This document shows, piece by piece, positions 34,436 through 43,878 of a DNA stretch of 64,000 nucleotides. The DNA is from Saprospiraceae bacterium (GTDB lineage: Bacteria; Bacteroidota; Bacteroidia; Chitinophagales; Saprospiraceae). The notes beneath the pieces are model-generated. The model was not told where the DNA came from. It saw only the letters and a list, made by a program, of their open reading frames with translations, and searched no databases. Where the stretch lies: positions 2,636,001 through 2,700,000 of the forward strand of contig JADJOB010000002.1 of NCBI GenBank assembly GCA_016714025.1. The letters run 5' to 3'. The stretch's first letter is position 1, and every line of letters starts with the position of its first letter. A program made the position numbers and the translations under genes.

Positions 34436-36286
34436 ATGTCTAAAATTTCTATTGATTTTAAAACCGGAAAATTAAAAAGCAATTCAGATCATGTCGTTGG
34501 CATCGATTTAGGCACAACGAACAGCTTGATTGCTTGCACTTTAGAGGGCAGGCCGACTATTATTCCAATTGGTGATAAAGCTAAAAAAAGCATGCCTTCT
34601 GCAGTTTGGTTTAATAAGGAGGGCATCGCCTATGTAGGTGATGAAGCTTTAACCAGGATGCATGAAGCACCTATGAATATGATTTACTCATTTAAACGAT
34701 TTATGGGCAAATCTTATCAGGATTTAATAAATACGCATTCCAAACTTTCTTATGCTGTTCAACAAGAACCCGATACCAATGAAATTGTAATACCCGTTGC
34801 TTCTCAGGCAATCACTGCTATTGCTTTGTCCTCATTCATTTTAAAAGAGTTAAAAACAAATGCAGAAAACTATTTAAAATGTAGCATTTCCAAGGTAGTT
34901 ATTACCGTACCAGCTTATTTTAATGACCATCAAAGGCAGGCTACCCGGGAAGCAGGAAAATTAGCTGGACTGGATGTTTTGAGAATTATAAACGAACCAA
35001 CTGCCGCTGCTATGGCCTATGGCTTGGGAATAGACCCGAATCAAACGAAACATATCATGGTGTACGATTTAGGAGGTGGCACCTTTGATGTTTCCATTTT
35101 AAGAATAGAGAACGGTGTGTTTGATATCTTATCAACTCATGGTGATAATATGTTAGGAGGAGATGACATTGATCAGGAAATTGTACGCTTTTGGGAAAAT
35201 CAATATAAAATAGATTCCAGTCCTGAAAATAAAGCAGCCCTCCGAACTATTGCAGAACAAGCTAAAATATTTTTACTGGATCATAATTTATTTAAACAAT
35301 CCTGGCTCGGCATTGAACTAAGTTTAAACACTGAAAACCTAGAACAATTGGCTTCAAATTGGATAAATAAAACCATAAAATCTTGCCAGTTGGCTCTAAA
35401 AGACAGTGGTCTAAGTCCACAGGAAATTGATGAAATCATTTTAGTTGGCGGGTCATCAAGATTGTCTTTGGTAAAACGAAAACTAACTGAACATTTTAAC
35501 AGACCCATTAATGATTTTTTAAATCCGGAAGAAGTAGTAGCATTAGGAGCTGCCATTCAAGCTGAAATTTTACAAGGCAACCGAAACGACTGGTTACTAT
35601 TAGATGTAAATCCATTGTCTCTTGGGATTGAAACTTTGGGAGGCCTTATGGACACAATCATTCCCAGAAATTCGAAAATTCCAATTCAACTGGCTCGCAA
35701 CTACACAACTTCTGTGGATGGCCAAAAGAATCTCAAAATCACAATTTATCAGGGCGAGCGAGATTTAGTACAAGACAACATTAAATTGGGAACGTTTATT
35801 TTAAAAAATATACCACCAATGCCGGCAGGTCTTGCGAAAATTGAAATTAAATTTAATCTTAATGCAGATGGAATATTAAGTGTAAGCGCAAAGGAAATCA
35901 GAAGCGGCATTGAACAACAAATTGAAATACGCTCCTCTTTGAAACTTTCCGACGACGAAATTCAACAACGACTTAAAGATTCTATTACGAATGCTGAATC
36001 AGATGCAAAAAATAAAGCCAAATTAGACAGTATCAATGAATTGAACTATCTTATATTAAATACGAAACGGTTTATCAATCAAAATAAAACGATTTTAAAT
36101 TCTGATGAATTGGAAATAATGAATTATCAACTCAATAACTTAATTCAAGCATTATCAACTGATTCTAAAAAAGAAATTGATCAATGTATAAACACATTCA
36201 ACACGATTACTGCTCCTATTGCACATAAAATTATGGACATTCAAATAAAAAATTCTTTAAGCGGAAGTTCTGTAAATAAGATCTAG
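34436..36286 (+). CDS. Hsp70 family chaperone (HscA-like second DnaK)
   Basis: 616 residues. ATPase domain motifs: VGIDLGTTNSLIA, VITVPAYFNDHQRQATREAG, INEPTAAAMAYGLG, YDLGGGTFDVSIL and VGGSSRLSLVKRKL; substrate-binding domain with LLLDVNPLSLGIETLGG and a shortened C-terminal lid. An N-terminal extension (about 20 residues before VGIDLGTT) and lack of a DnaK-like acidic tail recall HscA, the Fe-S assembly chaperone. No hscB or isc gene is adjacent, so DnaK-paralogue is the safer name. Followed after 3 bp by the SUI1 gene. Confidence 0.92.
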   Translation: MSKISIDFKTGKLKSNSDHVVGIDLGTTNSLIACTLEGRPTIIPIGDKAKKSMPSAVWFNKEGIAYVGDEALTRMHEAPMNMIYSFKRFMGKSYQDLINTHSKLSYAVQQEPDTNEIVIPVASQAITAIALSSFILKELKTNAENYLKCSISKVVITVPAYFNDHQRQATREAGKLAGLDVLRIINEPTAAAMAYGLGIDPNQTKHIMVYDLGGGTFDVSILRIENGVFDILSTHGDNMLGGDDIDQEIVRFWENQYKIDSSPENKAALRTIAEQAKIFLLDHNLFKQSWLGIELSLNTENLEQLASNWINKTIKSCQLALKDSGLSPQEIDEIILVGGSSRLSLVKRKLTEHFNRPINDFLNPEEVVALGAAIQAEILQGNRNDWLLLDVNPLSLGIETLGGLMDTIIPRNSKIPIQLARNYTTSVDGQKNLKITIYQGERDLVQDNIKLGTFILKNIPPMPAGLAKIEIKFNLNADGILSVSAKEIRSGIEQQIEIRSSLKLSDDEIQQRLKDSITNAESDAKNKAKLDSINELNYLILNTKRFINQNKTILNSDELEIMNYQLNNLIQALSTDSKKEIDQCINTFNTITAPIAHKIMDIQIKNSLSGSSVNKI

Positions 36287-36289
36287 TAT

Positions 36290-36643
36290 ATGCAAAAAAA
36301 AACATTGAACTCATTACAGGATTTAAGCTTGGCATATTCAACCAATAAAGAAGCTCCTCCTATACAAGAAGAGGAGAATCCGAATATTGTAAATAAAAAC
36401 TTACAAAAAGTTCGCGTCGAACGCTATTCAAAACTAAAAGCTGGAAAATCAGTTTGTAGAATATTTGGCTTGGAAGAAACCGATGAAACACTCGAAAAAT
36501 TATGCAAACAAATTAAACAGAAATGCGGTGTTGGAGGAAGTGTCAAAGACCAGGAAATCATCATTCAAGGAGATCAGGTTGAGAAAGTTATAAATATACT
36601 AATAGCTCTTGGCTATAAAAACACCAAACGAAGTGGAGGATAA
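36290..36643 (+). CDS. SUI1/YciH-family translation initiation factor
   Basis: 117 residues. The C-terminal 65 residues are a SUI1 (eIF1-like) domain: VCRIFGLEETDETLEKL, KQKCGVGGSVKDQEIIIQGD and ALGYKNTKRSGG. Bacterial YciH proteins are thought to affect start-site fidelity on the ribosome; the role is not firmly known. The N-terminal 45 residues look flexible. It begins 3 bp after the Hsp70 stop and ends 7 bp before the lipoprotein gene, so a three-gene unit is likely. Confidence 0.92.
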   Translation: MQKKTLNSLQDLSLAYSTNKEAPPIQEEENPNIVNKNLQKVRVERYSKLKAGKSVCRIFGLEETDETLEKLCKQIKQKCGVGGSVKDQEIIIQGDQVEKVINILIALGYKNTKRSGG

Positions 36644-36650
36644 TATATTT

Positions 36651-39092
36651 ATGGCTAAACTACACCCGGCAATTATATTCATTGGAATAATTTTATCGTT
36701 TTCATGTACTCATCATTCTTCGAACGATCAGAACCATGAAAATAAAGTTACTGAAGAAGCTTTTGAATATTTTCAATTTAGAAGTTTGGTAGAAGATTTT
36801 CCTTACAATCCCATAAATGATGGGACATTTTACAGAACCTATCAATTATTTAAAAAATCAAATTCATTCAATACATTTCGAAATTTATCGAAATGGAACT
36901 CTATTGGGCCATCAAATATTGCAGGCAGAAGTTTGTGTATTGCAATAAATCCATTGGATACAAATGAATTGTGGATGGGAAGTGCCGGCTCGGGATTATG
37001 GCGATCCACCACAGGAGGTATTGGCAATACCGCATGGACCTATGTTCCAACTAATTTTCCCGTGAGTTCTGTATCTTCTATCGCTATCCAAGCGAACGAA
37101 CCCAATACAATATACATTGGCACTGGTGAAGTTTACAATTACAATGGAGCTGATGGTGGTCTGCAAACACGCACCCTAAGAGGCTCTAAGGGTATTGGCA
37201 TTTTAAAGAGCCAAGACCATGGAATAAGCTGGAAACTGGTTCTTGATTGGAGTTCAAATAACAATACCGCAGTATGGAAAATATTAATTAATCCAACAAA
37301 TCCAAATGTAGTTTTTGCTGCAACTACCCAAGGCGTTTACAGATCAGTTGATGGTGGTCTGAACTGGAAAATAAACCTGGATCTTCCTATGGCTTTAGAT
37401 TTATTAATGGATGGAGAAGATCCTAAAATTATATATGCAGCTATTGGAGGAATAAACAGTTCTGAATATGGAATTTATAAAACAATCAATAGCGGCTTAA
37501 ACTGGAAAAAAATCCAATCACCCAATGACAGCTTATATGAAGGTCGAATAATGCTTGCTTCATATAAAAAGAATCCTAAAAAAGTATATGCAGCTTATTC
37601 TGATGCCTTTAAAAGTGTTGGGATGCTCCGCACTACCGATCGATTTGATTCAATAAAATATTACACACCTATTAAAGATGTCACTTCGTATCAAGGTTGG
37701 TATGCTAAATGCTTGCACATCAAAGATGACGATTCATCTCAACTCATCATGGGGGGTGTTGATTTATATATTGACACTACCGGAACAGGGAATCAATTGT
37801 TTAATCTCATTTTAAGGAGAATAAAAATTCATGCTGACATGCATGATATAATCAGCAATCCATTTGACGCAAATAAAATTTACATAGCAACGGATGGCGG
37901 CTTATACCGTTCAAATAATTTTGCAAATAGTTTCTTTCCATGCAACGGAGGGTATCTAAGTTCCCAGTTTTATACCGGAAGTTTGGCAAAAAATGGAATT
38001 CATCTGTTAGGTGGTTTACAGGACAACAGGTCTGCTATCTATTCTGTAGATAATCAATGGAGGGTAACAAATTTAGGCGACGGAACATACAATGCATTTG
38101 ATCCGGTTCAGGATTCTCTGTTGTACTGTTCATCCCAGTATCAAAATTTATACAGAAGCACGAATTTTGGAAACCAATGGGAAGAATTGATTCCTCCAAA
38201 TCAAGAAGCAGGTTTTGTTTCACCTTTTATTCTTTGCAAATCCAATCCGAATCGAATTTATTCAGGCGGCAATATGTTGCTTAGGTCTGATAATCGAGGG
38301 ACGTCATGGGATACTACTTTTCTTTCAAATAAAAATGAAAAAATCACAGCTATTGTCGACAATCCAAATCGCTCCAATGAGGTATTTCTTGCAACAATCA
38401 TAGAACCATCTAAAACAACTAAACTATATTATAGTCAAGATGCAGGCAAACACCTGCTTTTAATTGATCATTCGATCCCTGAACGAATGATCCGTGATAT
38501 TATTATAGACCCTAATGAAGAAAACAGACTCTACCTCTGTTTAGCTTCCTACAATCAGCCAGGCATCATGGTAAGTACCAATTATGGATTGGACTGGAAT
38601 TTCCTTGACAACAATTCTTTGCCAGATGTACCTATCCATTGTTTAATCATAGATCCCAATGATTCAAATATCCTATATGCGGGAACGGATTTAGGTTTGT
38701 TTTATAGTACAGACCAAGGAAGCAATTGGAAATCCTACAATACGCATCCATTTGATCTTGTAGCCGTTTATGATTTACTTTTCAACAATTCAAAAAGAGA
38801 ACTCGTTATTTTCACCCATAGTCATGGAGCATTCACCGTTGAAGCGATTGATAAAAATGCAGTCAAGGTCTCCAATCATAAAAAGAAAACCCTTCAATGC
38901 CAAGTCGTAAATAAAAAATTATACATTATTGGAGCTGAATCCATTCCCTTAAATTTAATGATCCTATCCAGTACTGGTCAGAATTTTTTCCTAAAAAATT
39001 CAAACAATGCATTTGATGTTGATATGCTACCTCCCGGTGTTTATTATTTGATTTCAAATGATTTAGGGGTTTTGAAATTTATACTATTATAA
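36651..39092 (+). CDS. BNR/Asp-box beta-propeller lipoprotein with possible T9SS-like C-terminus
   Basis: 813 residues from ATG 36651 (an in-frame TTG at 36609 lies inside the previous gene). N-terminus FIGIILSFSC looks like a lipobox with acylated Cys. At least seven Asp-box motifs (S-x-D/N-x-G-x-x-W) recur: SQDHGISW, SVDGGLNW, TINSGLNW, STNFGNQW, SDNRGTSW, STNYGLDW, STDQGSNW, as in sortilin/VPS10-like and sialidase propellers. The last about 75 residues (LMILSSTGQNF ... LPPGVYYLISNDLG) resemble a type A sorting domain, although its YPNP-like opening is not clear. Enzymatic activity is not evident. Surface binding protein is the best guess. Confidence 0.83.
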   Translation: MAKLHPAIIFIGIILSFSCTHHSSNDQNHENKVTEEAFEYFQFRSLVEDFPYNPINDGTFYRTYQLFKKSNSFNTFRNLSKWNSIGPSNIAGRSLCIAINPLDTNELWMGSAGSGLWRSTTGGIGNTAWTYVPTNFPVSSVSSIAIQANEPNTIYIGTGEVYNYNGADGGLQTRTLRGSKGIGILKSQDHGISWKLVLDWSSNNNTAVWKILINPTNPNVVFAATTQGVYRSVDGGLNWKINLDLPMALDLLMDGEDPKIIYAAIGGINSSEYGIYKTINSGLNWKKIQSPNDSLYEGRIMLASYKKNPKKVYAAYSDAFKSVGMLRTTDRFDSIKYYTPIKDVTSYQGWYAKCLHIKDDDSSQLIMGGVDLYIDTTGTGNQLFNLILRRIKIHADMHDIISNPFDANKIYIATDGGLYRSNNFANSFFPCNGGYLSSQFYTGSLAKNGIHLLGGLQDNRSAIYSVDNQWRVTNLGDGTYNAFDPVQDSLLYCSSQYQNLYRSTNFGNQWEELIPPNQEAGFVSPFILCKSNPNRIYSGGNMLLRSDNRGTSWDTTFLSNKNEKITAIVDNPNRSNEVFLATIIEPSKTTKLYYSQDAGKHLLLIDHSIPERMIRDIIIDPNEENRLYLCLASYNQPGIMVSTNYGLDWNFLDNNSLPDVPIHCLIIDPNDSNILYAGTDLGLFYSTDQGSNWKSYNTHPFDLVAVYDLLFNNSKRELVIFTHSHGAFTVEAIDKNAVKVSNHKKKTLQCQVVNKKLYIIGAESIPLNLMILSSTGQNFFLKNSNNAFDVDMLPPGVYYLISNDLGVLKFILL

Positions 39093-39142
39093 AATGACTA
39101 AAATCATTTTAACTTTATCAAATAATTTTAAATGAAATTATT
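39091..39142. terminator. two AT-rich hairpins between convergent genes
   Basis: AAAATGA/TCATTTT (39091-39097 with 39104-39110) and AATAATTT/AAATTATT (39121-39128 with 39135-39142). They lie between the stops of the propeller lipoprotein and prmC. Being AT-only to AT-rich they are weak candidates for termination. Confidence 0.3.
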
Positions 39143-39150
39143 CTTAAAAA

Positions 39151-39990
39151 TCACATCTTTCTGATTCGCATCATTCTGTTTAATGATTCCAAATCTTTCC
39201 TGATTTCAATATCTTTAAATGATGCGTTTAAAAATATTTGCTCTATAGCTTCCCATTGCAATGCATTCAATTCCAGATAGGTCCAGCTTGGTACCATTGT
39301 GCTCTTTTGCACAAATTGAGCGATCCTTTTATAAAATATTAGCGGATCCTCTCCATTAGGAAAAAGGGCTATATGGGGTTCATGCAATAAAACATGCGAA
39401 TCCATCTGGTCAACTTCATGTTTTGAAATGTAAGGTGGATTTGAAACAATTAAATTACAAAATCCAGGCACCTTGTCTTCATCATCAAAAAAATCAGCAT
39501 GAATAAATGAAAGCTTTAAATTTAATTTTTCAGCATTAGCACTTGCGATTTCAATTGCCTTCTCTGATATATCTAAGGCAAATAAATTCCATTCAGGTCT
39601 AAACTTTTTTAAAGCTAATGCAATGCATCCTGATCCCGTTCCAATATCAAGTACATTAAAAAGTGCTGCATGAGGATGATCATCAAGTATCCATTGAACA
39701 AGACCTTCTGTTTCGGGTCTTGGGATAAGCACATCCGGGGTAACCAGTAAATCCAAACCCATAAAGTCTGCACTAGATAAAACATACTGTATCGGAACCT
39801 TTTCAAGCAGCCTGGCAATCAAATTTTTGAATGCAGGAGCTTCCAGGAAATGTTCTAAACTCGTGTAATTACCCCTTGATTTATTTTGTATATCATACCA
39901 TACATAATTGGCTATATTATTGATTTCATTCGCATTATATATATTATTTAATGCGACATATAGCACTTGGCATAATTTTTGTTTATCCAA
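39151..39990 (-). CDS. prmC: peptide chain release factor N5-glutamine methyltransferase
   Basis: 279 residues, TTG start at 39990 with no nearby ATG alternative. Methylates the GGQ glutamine of release factors in the cytoplasm. The N-terminal helical domain ends in VPIQYVLSSADFMG; the SAM site is LDIGTGSGCIALAL (114-127); NPPYIS at 184-189 is the substrate-glutamine motif; RPETEGLVQW is also typical. The start region overlaps the divergent metalloprotease only if the latter used an upstream TTG. Confidence 0.95.
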   Translation of the reverse strand: MDKQKLCQVLYVALNNIYNANEINNIANYVWYDIQNKSRGNYTSLEHFLEAPAFKNLIARLLEKVPIQYVLSSADFMGLDLLVTPDVLIPRPETEGLVQWILDDHPHAALFNVLDIGTGSGCIALALKKFRPEWNLFALDISEKAIEIASANAEKLNLKLSFIHADFFDDEDKVPGFCNLIVSNPPYISKHEVDQMDSHVLLHEPHIALFPNGEDPLIFYKRIAQFVQKSTMVPSWTYLELNALQWEAIEQIFLNASFKDIEIRKDLESLNRMMRIRKM

Positions 39991-40014
39991 TTATATATTA
40001 TTAAAATCTTTAAT

Positions 40015-42567
40015 ATGAAATCAAAAGCTCCTCTTCAACTTCGCACATGGAATCCCTTCACGCAACCTGGTGCACTTTTAAATTTCTTGATTATTCGTGT
40101 AATATTAATAAGTTTTAGCGTAGCTCCCCTATCAATCCATTCACAAAATACTAAGGATCCTTTTAATATTGAACAATTAGCGGAAATTCAAAAACCCCAG
40201 CAAGTAACGCTAATTTCTGAACAGGAATTGCCAATTGGACAATTGCAAAAAGGCCAACATGTATTCAATTTAAAAACCAATTCGATTAGCAAGTTAAGAA
40301 ACAACTACCACGAGTTAATTTCATCAGAAATTCCTGATGGAAACGGCAAAACACACAAATTTTTATATACTGAATATGACTTTTTTTCTCCAGACTTTGA
40401 AATAAATCTTCTAAAAGAGAATCAAATTATAAAGTTAAACAATGTAGACCGGGGATTGCATCTTAAAGGCATCCAAAAAAGTAATTCAAATTCAATTTCC
40501 AGCTTAAGTATATTCGAAAACGAACTTTATGGAAGTGCTTATAATTCAGATGGATTGAAAATTAACATAACACCCACCTCTTCATCTGAATACCCAGCTG
40601 CGCAATGTTTAATCACAGATGAAAACTTAGTTGATTTTAGCAATTTAAAATTTGAATGCAATACAGACGACTTCAGACATTATATAGGAAGTGAGTTTTC
40701 TGTTAGTACCCGTATGAATGACAATTGCAAATCCGTACTCATTTCTATCGATGTAGATTATGCACTCTATTTAAAATTTAAAGGGAATGTACAAAGCATT
40801 TCAAATTATGTAACAGGTCTGTTTAATAATGTGCATACACTTTATAAAAAAGAAGCCATTTCTATTGTCCTTAGCCAAATAAATATTCATGCAACCGACG
40901 ATCGATTTACTCACAGAACAGCCAGCGAAGATTTAGAATTTTTTAGAACAAGATATCCTAATACAAAAAAGACCATTAAACTATTGCTTTCTGGATATGA
41001 AAAAAATAAAATTGCAAGTTTAGGGGGTATTTCTTACATTAATACGCTATGCACACCTTCCTATTCATATGCATTTGTAAATGTAAATGGAACATATGAA
41101 AATTACAGCATATACAGCTGGGATGTATTTGCTACGACACATGAACTCGGACATATTATGGGTTCAAGACATACACATGCTTGTGTTTGGGGGCCAAAAA
41201 ACAACGTAGCATTAGACAATTGTGCGAAAGTAGAAGGAAGCTGTGGCAATCCTGGGATTCCAAAAAAAGGAACCATTATGAGTTATTGCTTCCAAACCGG
41301 GATGCCAGGAATTGATTTTTTATTAGGGTTTGGAACAGAACCTGGAAATTTAATCAGATCTAAAATAGCCAGTTCCAAATGCTTAATTTCATACACCCCT
41401 GTTGCAAAAACAATCTCTAATCCCAACAGTAAAATAGAAGCCAATGTTGAATGTTTCGATGGTGTTTATACGCATTATTATTTTGACAACAATACAATTG
41501 ATCCAACAGATGATGTATTAATACTATCCATAAATAAAAAATCAAATGACATTGGCAATCTTACAGATGGCAGTCTTAAAATTGCTTTAAACACTACCAA
41601 AGATTATTCTGAGTACAAATTAACACCAATAACTGCCTTATATGTCAATCCCTTGACAAGTTGGAATGTTTTAAATAAATTTTGGACAATTGAATCAAAT
41701 AAAACTCCTAAAACTTCTATTTCCCTTGTTTATTATTTTGGAGCAAATGACATCAATGCATTTACTACCAGTAAACTTGCAAATGGAATAAATGATTTAA
41801 ACATGTATATGCTGTCAAACAGCACCAATCCATCTCCTTCCAGTAATCATGCAGGAGCGACAAAGGATGCCGCTGTATTGATTGGATCCGCTTCTAAGAT
41901 GTCCGGAGGGTTCACTTATTCAAAAATGGATTCGACGTTGTATTCGGTTGAAGTCAATAGCAGTTTCCTCGGAAGCAGTGGAATTGGTGTAAGCGTTAAC
42001 CTAACAGATGCTGTAAAATTTACCCAATTAAGTGCTGCCTATAGTGGCGGTTATCATACGACTTCTTTTACAGCATCTGGCGAAAATAATATTGTCCGAT
42101 ATGTAATCGAAAGAAGTGCAGATCAAATTCATTTTGATTCAATTGGCATGCTTACATATAAAAAGCCATCAAGCACAAATAATGTCTATAAGCATTCCAG
42201 ACTTGGATCCGAAGAAAAAGAGTTTATCTACCGAATTCGTGCAGTAACAAAAACAAATCAATGGACGTATTCAGCACAATTTTCACAAAATAATCCATAC
42301 GATGGAACCAGCGGTTTATCTGCCTACCCAAATCCGGTAAAAACCGGAACACTATATATTGATTATACAAACAAGGCTGTAGCCCAGACTGCGACCATAA
42401 CAATCAATGACATCTATGGTCGCGTTCTTAAAAATTACAAAACAGATATATTAAGTGGAAAAAACACCCTCAATATTTCAACTTTAGAACTACCTGAAGG
42501 CTTAAATTATCTTAATTTAAGTACCAAGACAGAAAATTTAAAAATCAGTTTTAGTGTTCGAAAATAA
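40015..42567 (+). CDS. secreted M12B-like zinc metalloprotease with T9SS sorting domain
   Basis: 850 residues from ATG 40015 (TTG 39979 would overlap prmC). A long signal region (LLNFLIIRVILISFSVAPLSIHSQ) precedes a propeptide-like part with a possible cysteine switch region. The protease domain has the metzincin site HELGHIMGSRH (H376, E377, H380, H386) and the Met-turn GTIMSYC, with paired cysteines around it, as in reprolysin/ADAM-like enzymes. A fibronectin-like segment and a type A T9SS domain (SAYPNPVKTGTLYID ... IYGRVLKNYK) end the protein. It should act outside the cell on proteins. The cytidine deaminase gene starts 3 bp later. Confidence 0.9.
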   Translation: MKSKAPLQLRTWNPFTQPGALLNFLIIRVILISFSVAPLSIHSQNTKDPFNIEQLAEIQKPQQVTLISEQELPIGQLQKGQHVFNLKTNSISKLRNNYHELISSEIPDGNGKTHKFLYTEYDFFSPDFEINLLKENQIIKLNNVDRGLHLKGIQKSNSNSISSLSIFENELYGSAYNSDGLKINITPTSSSEYPAAQCLITDENLVDFSNLKFECNTDDFRHYIGSEFSVSTRMNDNCKSVLISIDVDYALYLKFKGNVQSISNYVTGLFNNVHTLYKKEAISIVLSQINIHATDDRFTHRTASEDLEFFRTRYPNTKKTIKLLLSGYEKNKIASLGGISYINTLCTPSYSYAFVNVNGTYENYSIYSWDVFATTHELGHIMGSRHTHACVWGPKNNVALDNCAKVEGSCGNPGIPKKGTIMSYCFQTGMPGIDFLLGFGTEPGNLIRSKIASSKCLISYTPVAKTISNPNSKIEANVECFDGVYTHYYFDNNTIDPTDDVLILSINKKSNDIGNLTDGSLKIALNTTKDYSEYKLTPITALYVNPLTSWNVLNKFWTIESNKTPKTSISLVYYFGANDINAFTTSKLANGINDLNMYMLSNSTNPSPSSNHAGATKDAAVLIGSASKMSGGFTYSKMDSTLYSVEVNSSFLGSSGIGVSVNLTDAVKFTQLSAAYSGGYHTTSFTASGENNIVRYVIERSADQIHFDSIGMLTYKKPSSTNNVYKHSRLGSEEKEFIYRIRAVTKTNQWTYSAQFSQNNPYDGTSGLSAYPNPVKTGTLYIDYTNKAVAQTATITINDIYGRVLKNYKTDILSGKNTLNISTLELPEGLNYLNLSTKTENLKISFSVRK

Positions 42568-42570
42568 CTA

Positions 42571-43065
42571 ATGGAAATTCGCAGCATTGAATTTAACTAT
42601 GCTTTTGTATCTAAGGGATCACTGCTTGATACACCCCAGAAGGAACTATTAAATGCAGCATTACAAGCTACGTCTAATGCCTACGCACCATACAGTCAAT
42701 TTTATGTTGGATCAGCTATCCTTCTAGAAAATAATCAAATCATTTCAGGTGTAAATCAAGAAAACGCATCCTATCCTTGTGGGATATGCGCCGAAAGAGC
42801 TGTATTATATCATTATGGGAATTTGCAACTAAAATTAAAAATTACTAAAATGGCTGTTACTGTTGCAAATAAAAACTTGAAAAATCTATACCCAATTGCT
42901 CCTTGCGGACTTTGCAGACAAGTAATGTGCGAGTTTGAGCAAAACAACGGATCCCCAATCGAATTAATACTTGGACATCCAGAACATGAAAGCATCATCA
43001 TTCCTGAAATTAACAAGCTCCTTCCATTTGTTTTCAATTCAGACTATTTATTCAAGACTGTCTAA
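42571..43065 (+). CDS. cdd: cytidine deaminase
   Basis: 164 residues. Deaminates cytidine/deoxycytidine to uridine forms. Zinc and catalytic residues: C73 and E75 in CAERAVLY, C112 and C115 in PCGLCRQVM; NASYPCGIC is the conserved substrate loop. Slightly longer than the 130-residue tetrameric form through an N-terminal extension. The start follows the metalloprotease stop by 3 bp. The stop shares the CTAA at 43062-43065 with the convergent kdsB. Confidence 0.94.
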   Translation: MEIRSIEFNYAFVSKGSLLDTPQKELLNAALQATSNAYAPYSQFYVGSAILLENNQIISGVNQENASYPCGICAERAVLYHYGNLQLKLKITKMAVTVANKNLKNLYPIAPCGLCRQVMCEFEQNNGSPIELILGHPEHESIIIPEINKLLPFVFNSDYLFKTV

Positions 43066-43811
43066 AGTCTATTTTCCTTGGCATAATTTACAGCATCCAA
43101 ATAATCTTGTTCGGTATCAATACCAATAATATGTTTATCTACCATGCCCACTTGAATCTGAAATCCATGCTGCAACCATCTTAATTGTTCTAATTTCTCA
43201 AACCCTTCCAGAGCCGTTGGCTTAGATTTTGCCAACTTTAACAATACTTCATGCTTGAACGCATATATCCCAATGTGTTTCAGCCATTCAAAATTTGTTG
43301 ATTCAGTATTCTTTTCTCTTAAATAAGGAATGCTGGCTCTACTAAAGTAAAGTGCTTGATCTGTCAAACTGGTTACTATTTTAACAACATTGGGATTATC
43401 AATCCCTTCAGAATTCTGCATTCGAACTGCTAAGGTGGCGATATCAGTCTGATTTGTTCGGATGGAATCGCACAAAATCTCAATATGCTTTGGATTGATA
43501 AAGGGTTCATCCCCTTGTAAGTTAATAATAAATTTTACATCCGAAAGGGATTCTGCAAGTTCAGCAATACGATCTGTTCCACTTTCATGTTTGAGTTTGC
43601 TCAAAAAACATTCCGCTCCAAATTCAATGGCATGATCAAATATCAATTTGCTATCTGTAGCAATTAATACCTTATCCAAAACCGGGCATTGCAAAGCACG
43701 TTCATAAACCCTTTGCAAAATCGATTTCCCTTCCAATTTCAATAATAATTTCCCAGGCAACCGGGTTGAATCAAATCGAGCCGGAATTATAGCTACCATT
43801 TCAAGAGCCAT
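43062..43811 (-). CDS. kdsB: 3-deoxy-manno-octulosonate cytidylyltransferase
   Basis: 249 residues. Activates Kdo to CMP-Kdo for lipopolysaccharide, consistent with a Gram-negative envelope. VAIIPARFDSTRLPGKLL, VLIATDS, INLQGDEPFI and KHIGIYAFKHEVL are all standard KdsB blocks. Two starts are possible, ATG 43811 (MALEMVAII) or ATG 43799 (MVAII); the shorter fits most homologues equally well. Confidence 0.95.
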   Translation of the reverse strand: MALEMVAIIPARFDSTRLPGKLLLKLEGKSILQRVYERALQCPVLDKVLIATDSKLIFDHAIEFGAECFLSKLKHESGTDRIAELAESLSDVKFIINLQGDEPFINPKHIEILCDSIRTNQTDIATLAVRMQNSEGIDNPNVVKIVTSLTDQALYFSRASIPYLREKNTESTNFEWLKHIGIYAFKHEVLLKLAKSKPTALEGFEKLEQLRWLQHGFQIQVGMVDKHIIGIDTEQDYLDAVNYAKENRL

Positions 43812-43850
43812 AAAATAAAATTAAAATAAACATATTAAATAATTTAATAA

Positions 43851-43858
43851 TATATTTG
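43851..43858 (+). promoter_or_regulatory. possible -7 promoter element for the LysM protein gene
   Basis: TATATTTG fits TAnnTTTG, 20 nt before the ATG at 43879, in the gap to the divergent kdsB. Confidence 0.42.
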
Positions 43859-43878
43859 TAGTTAGCACTTAAAACATT

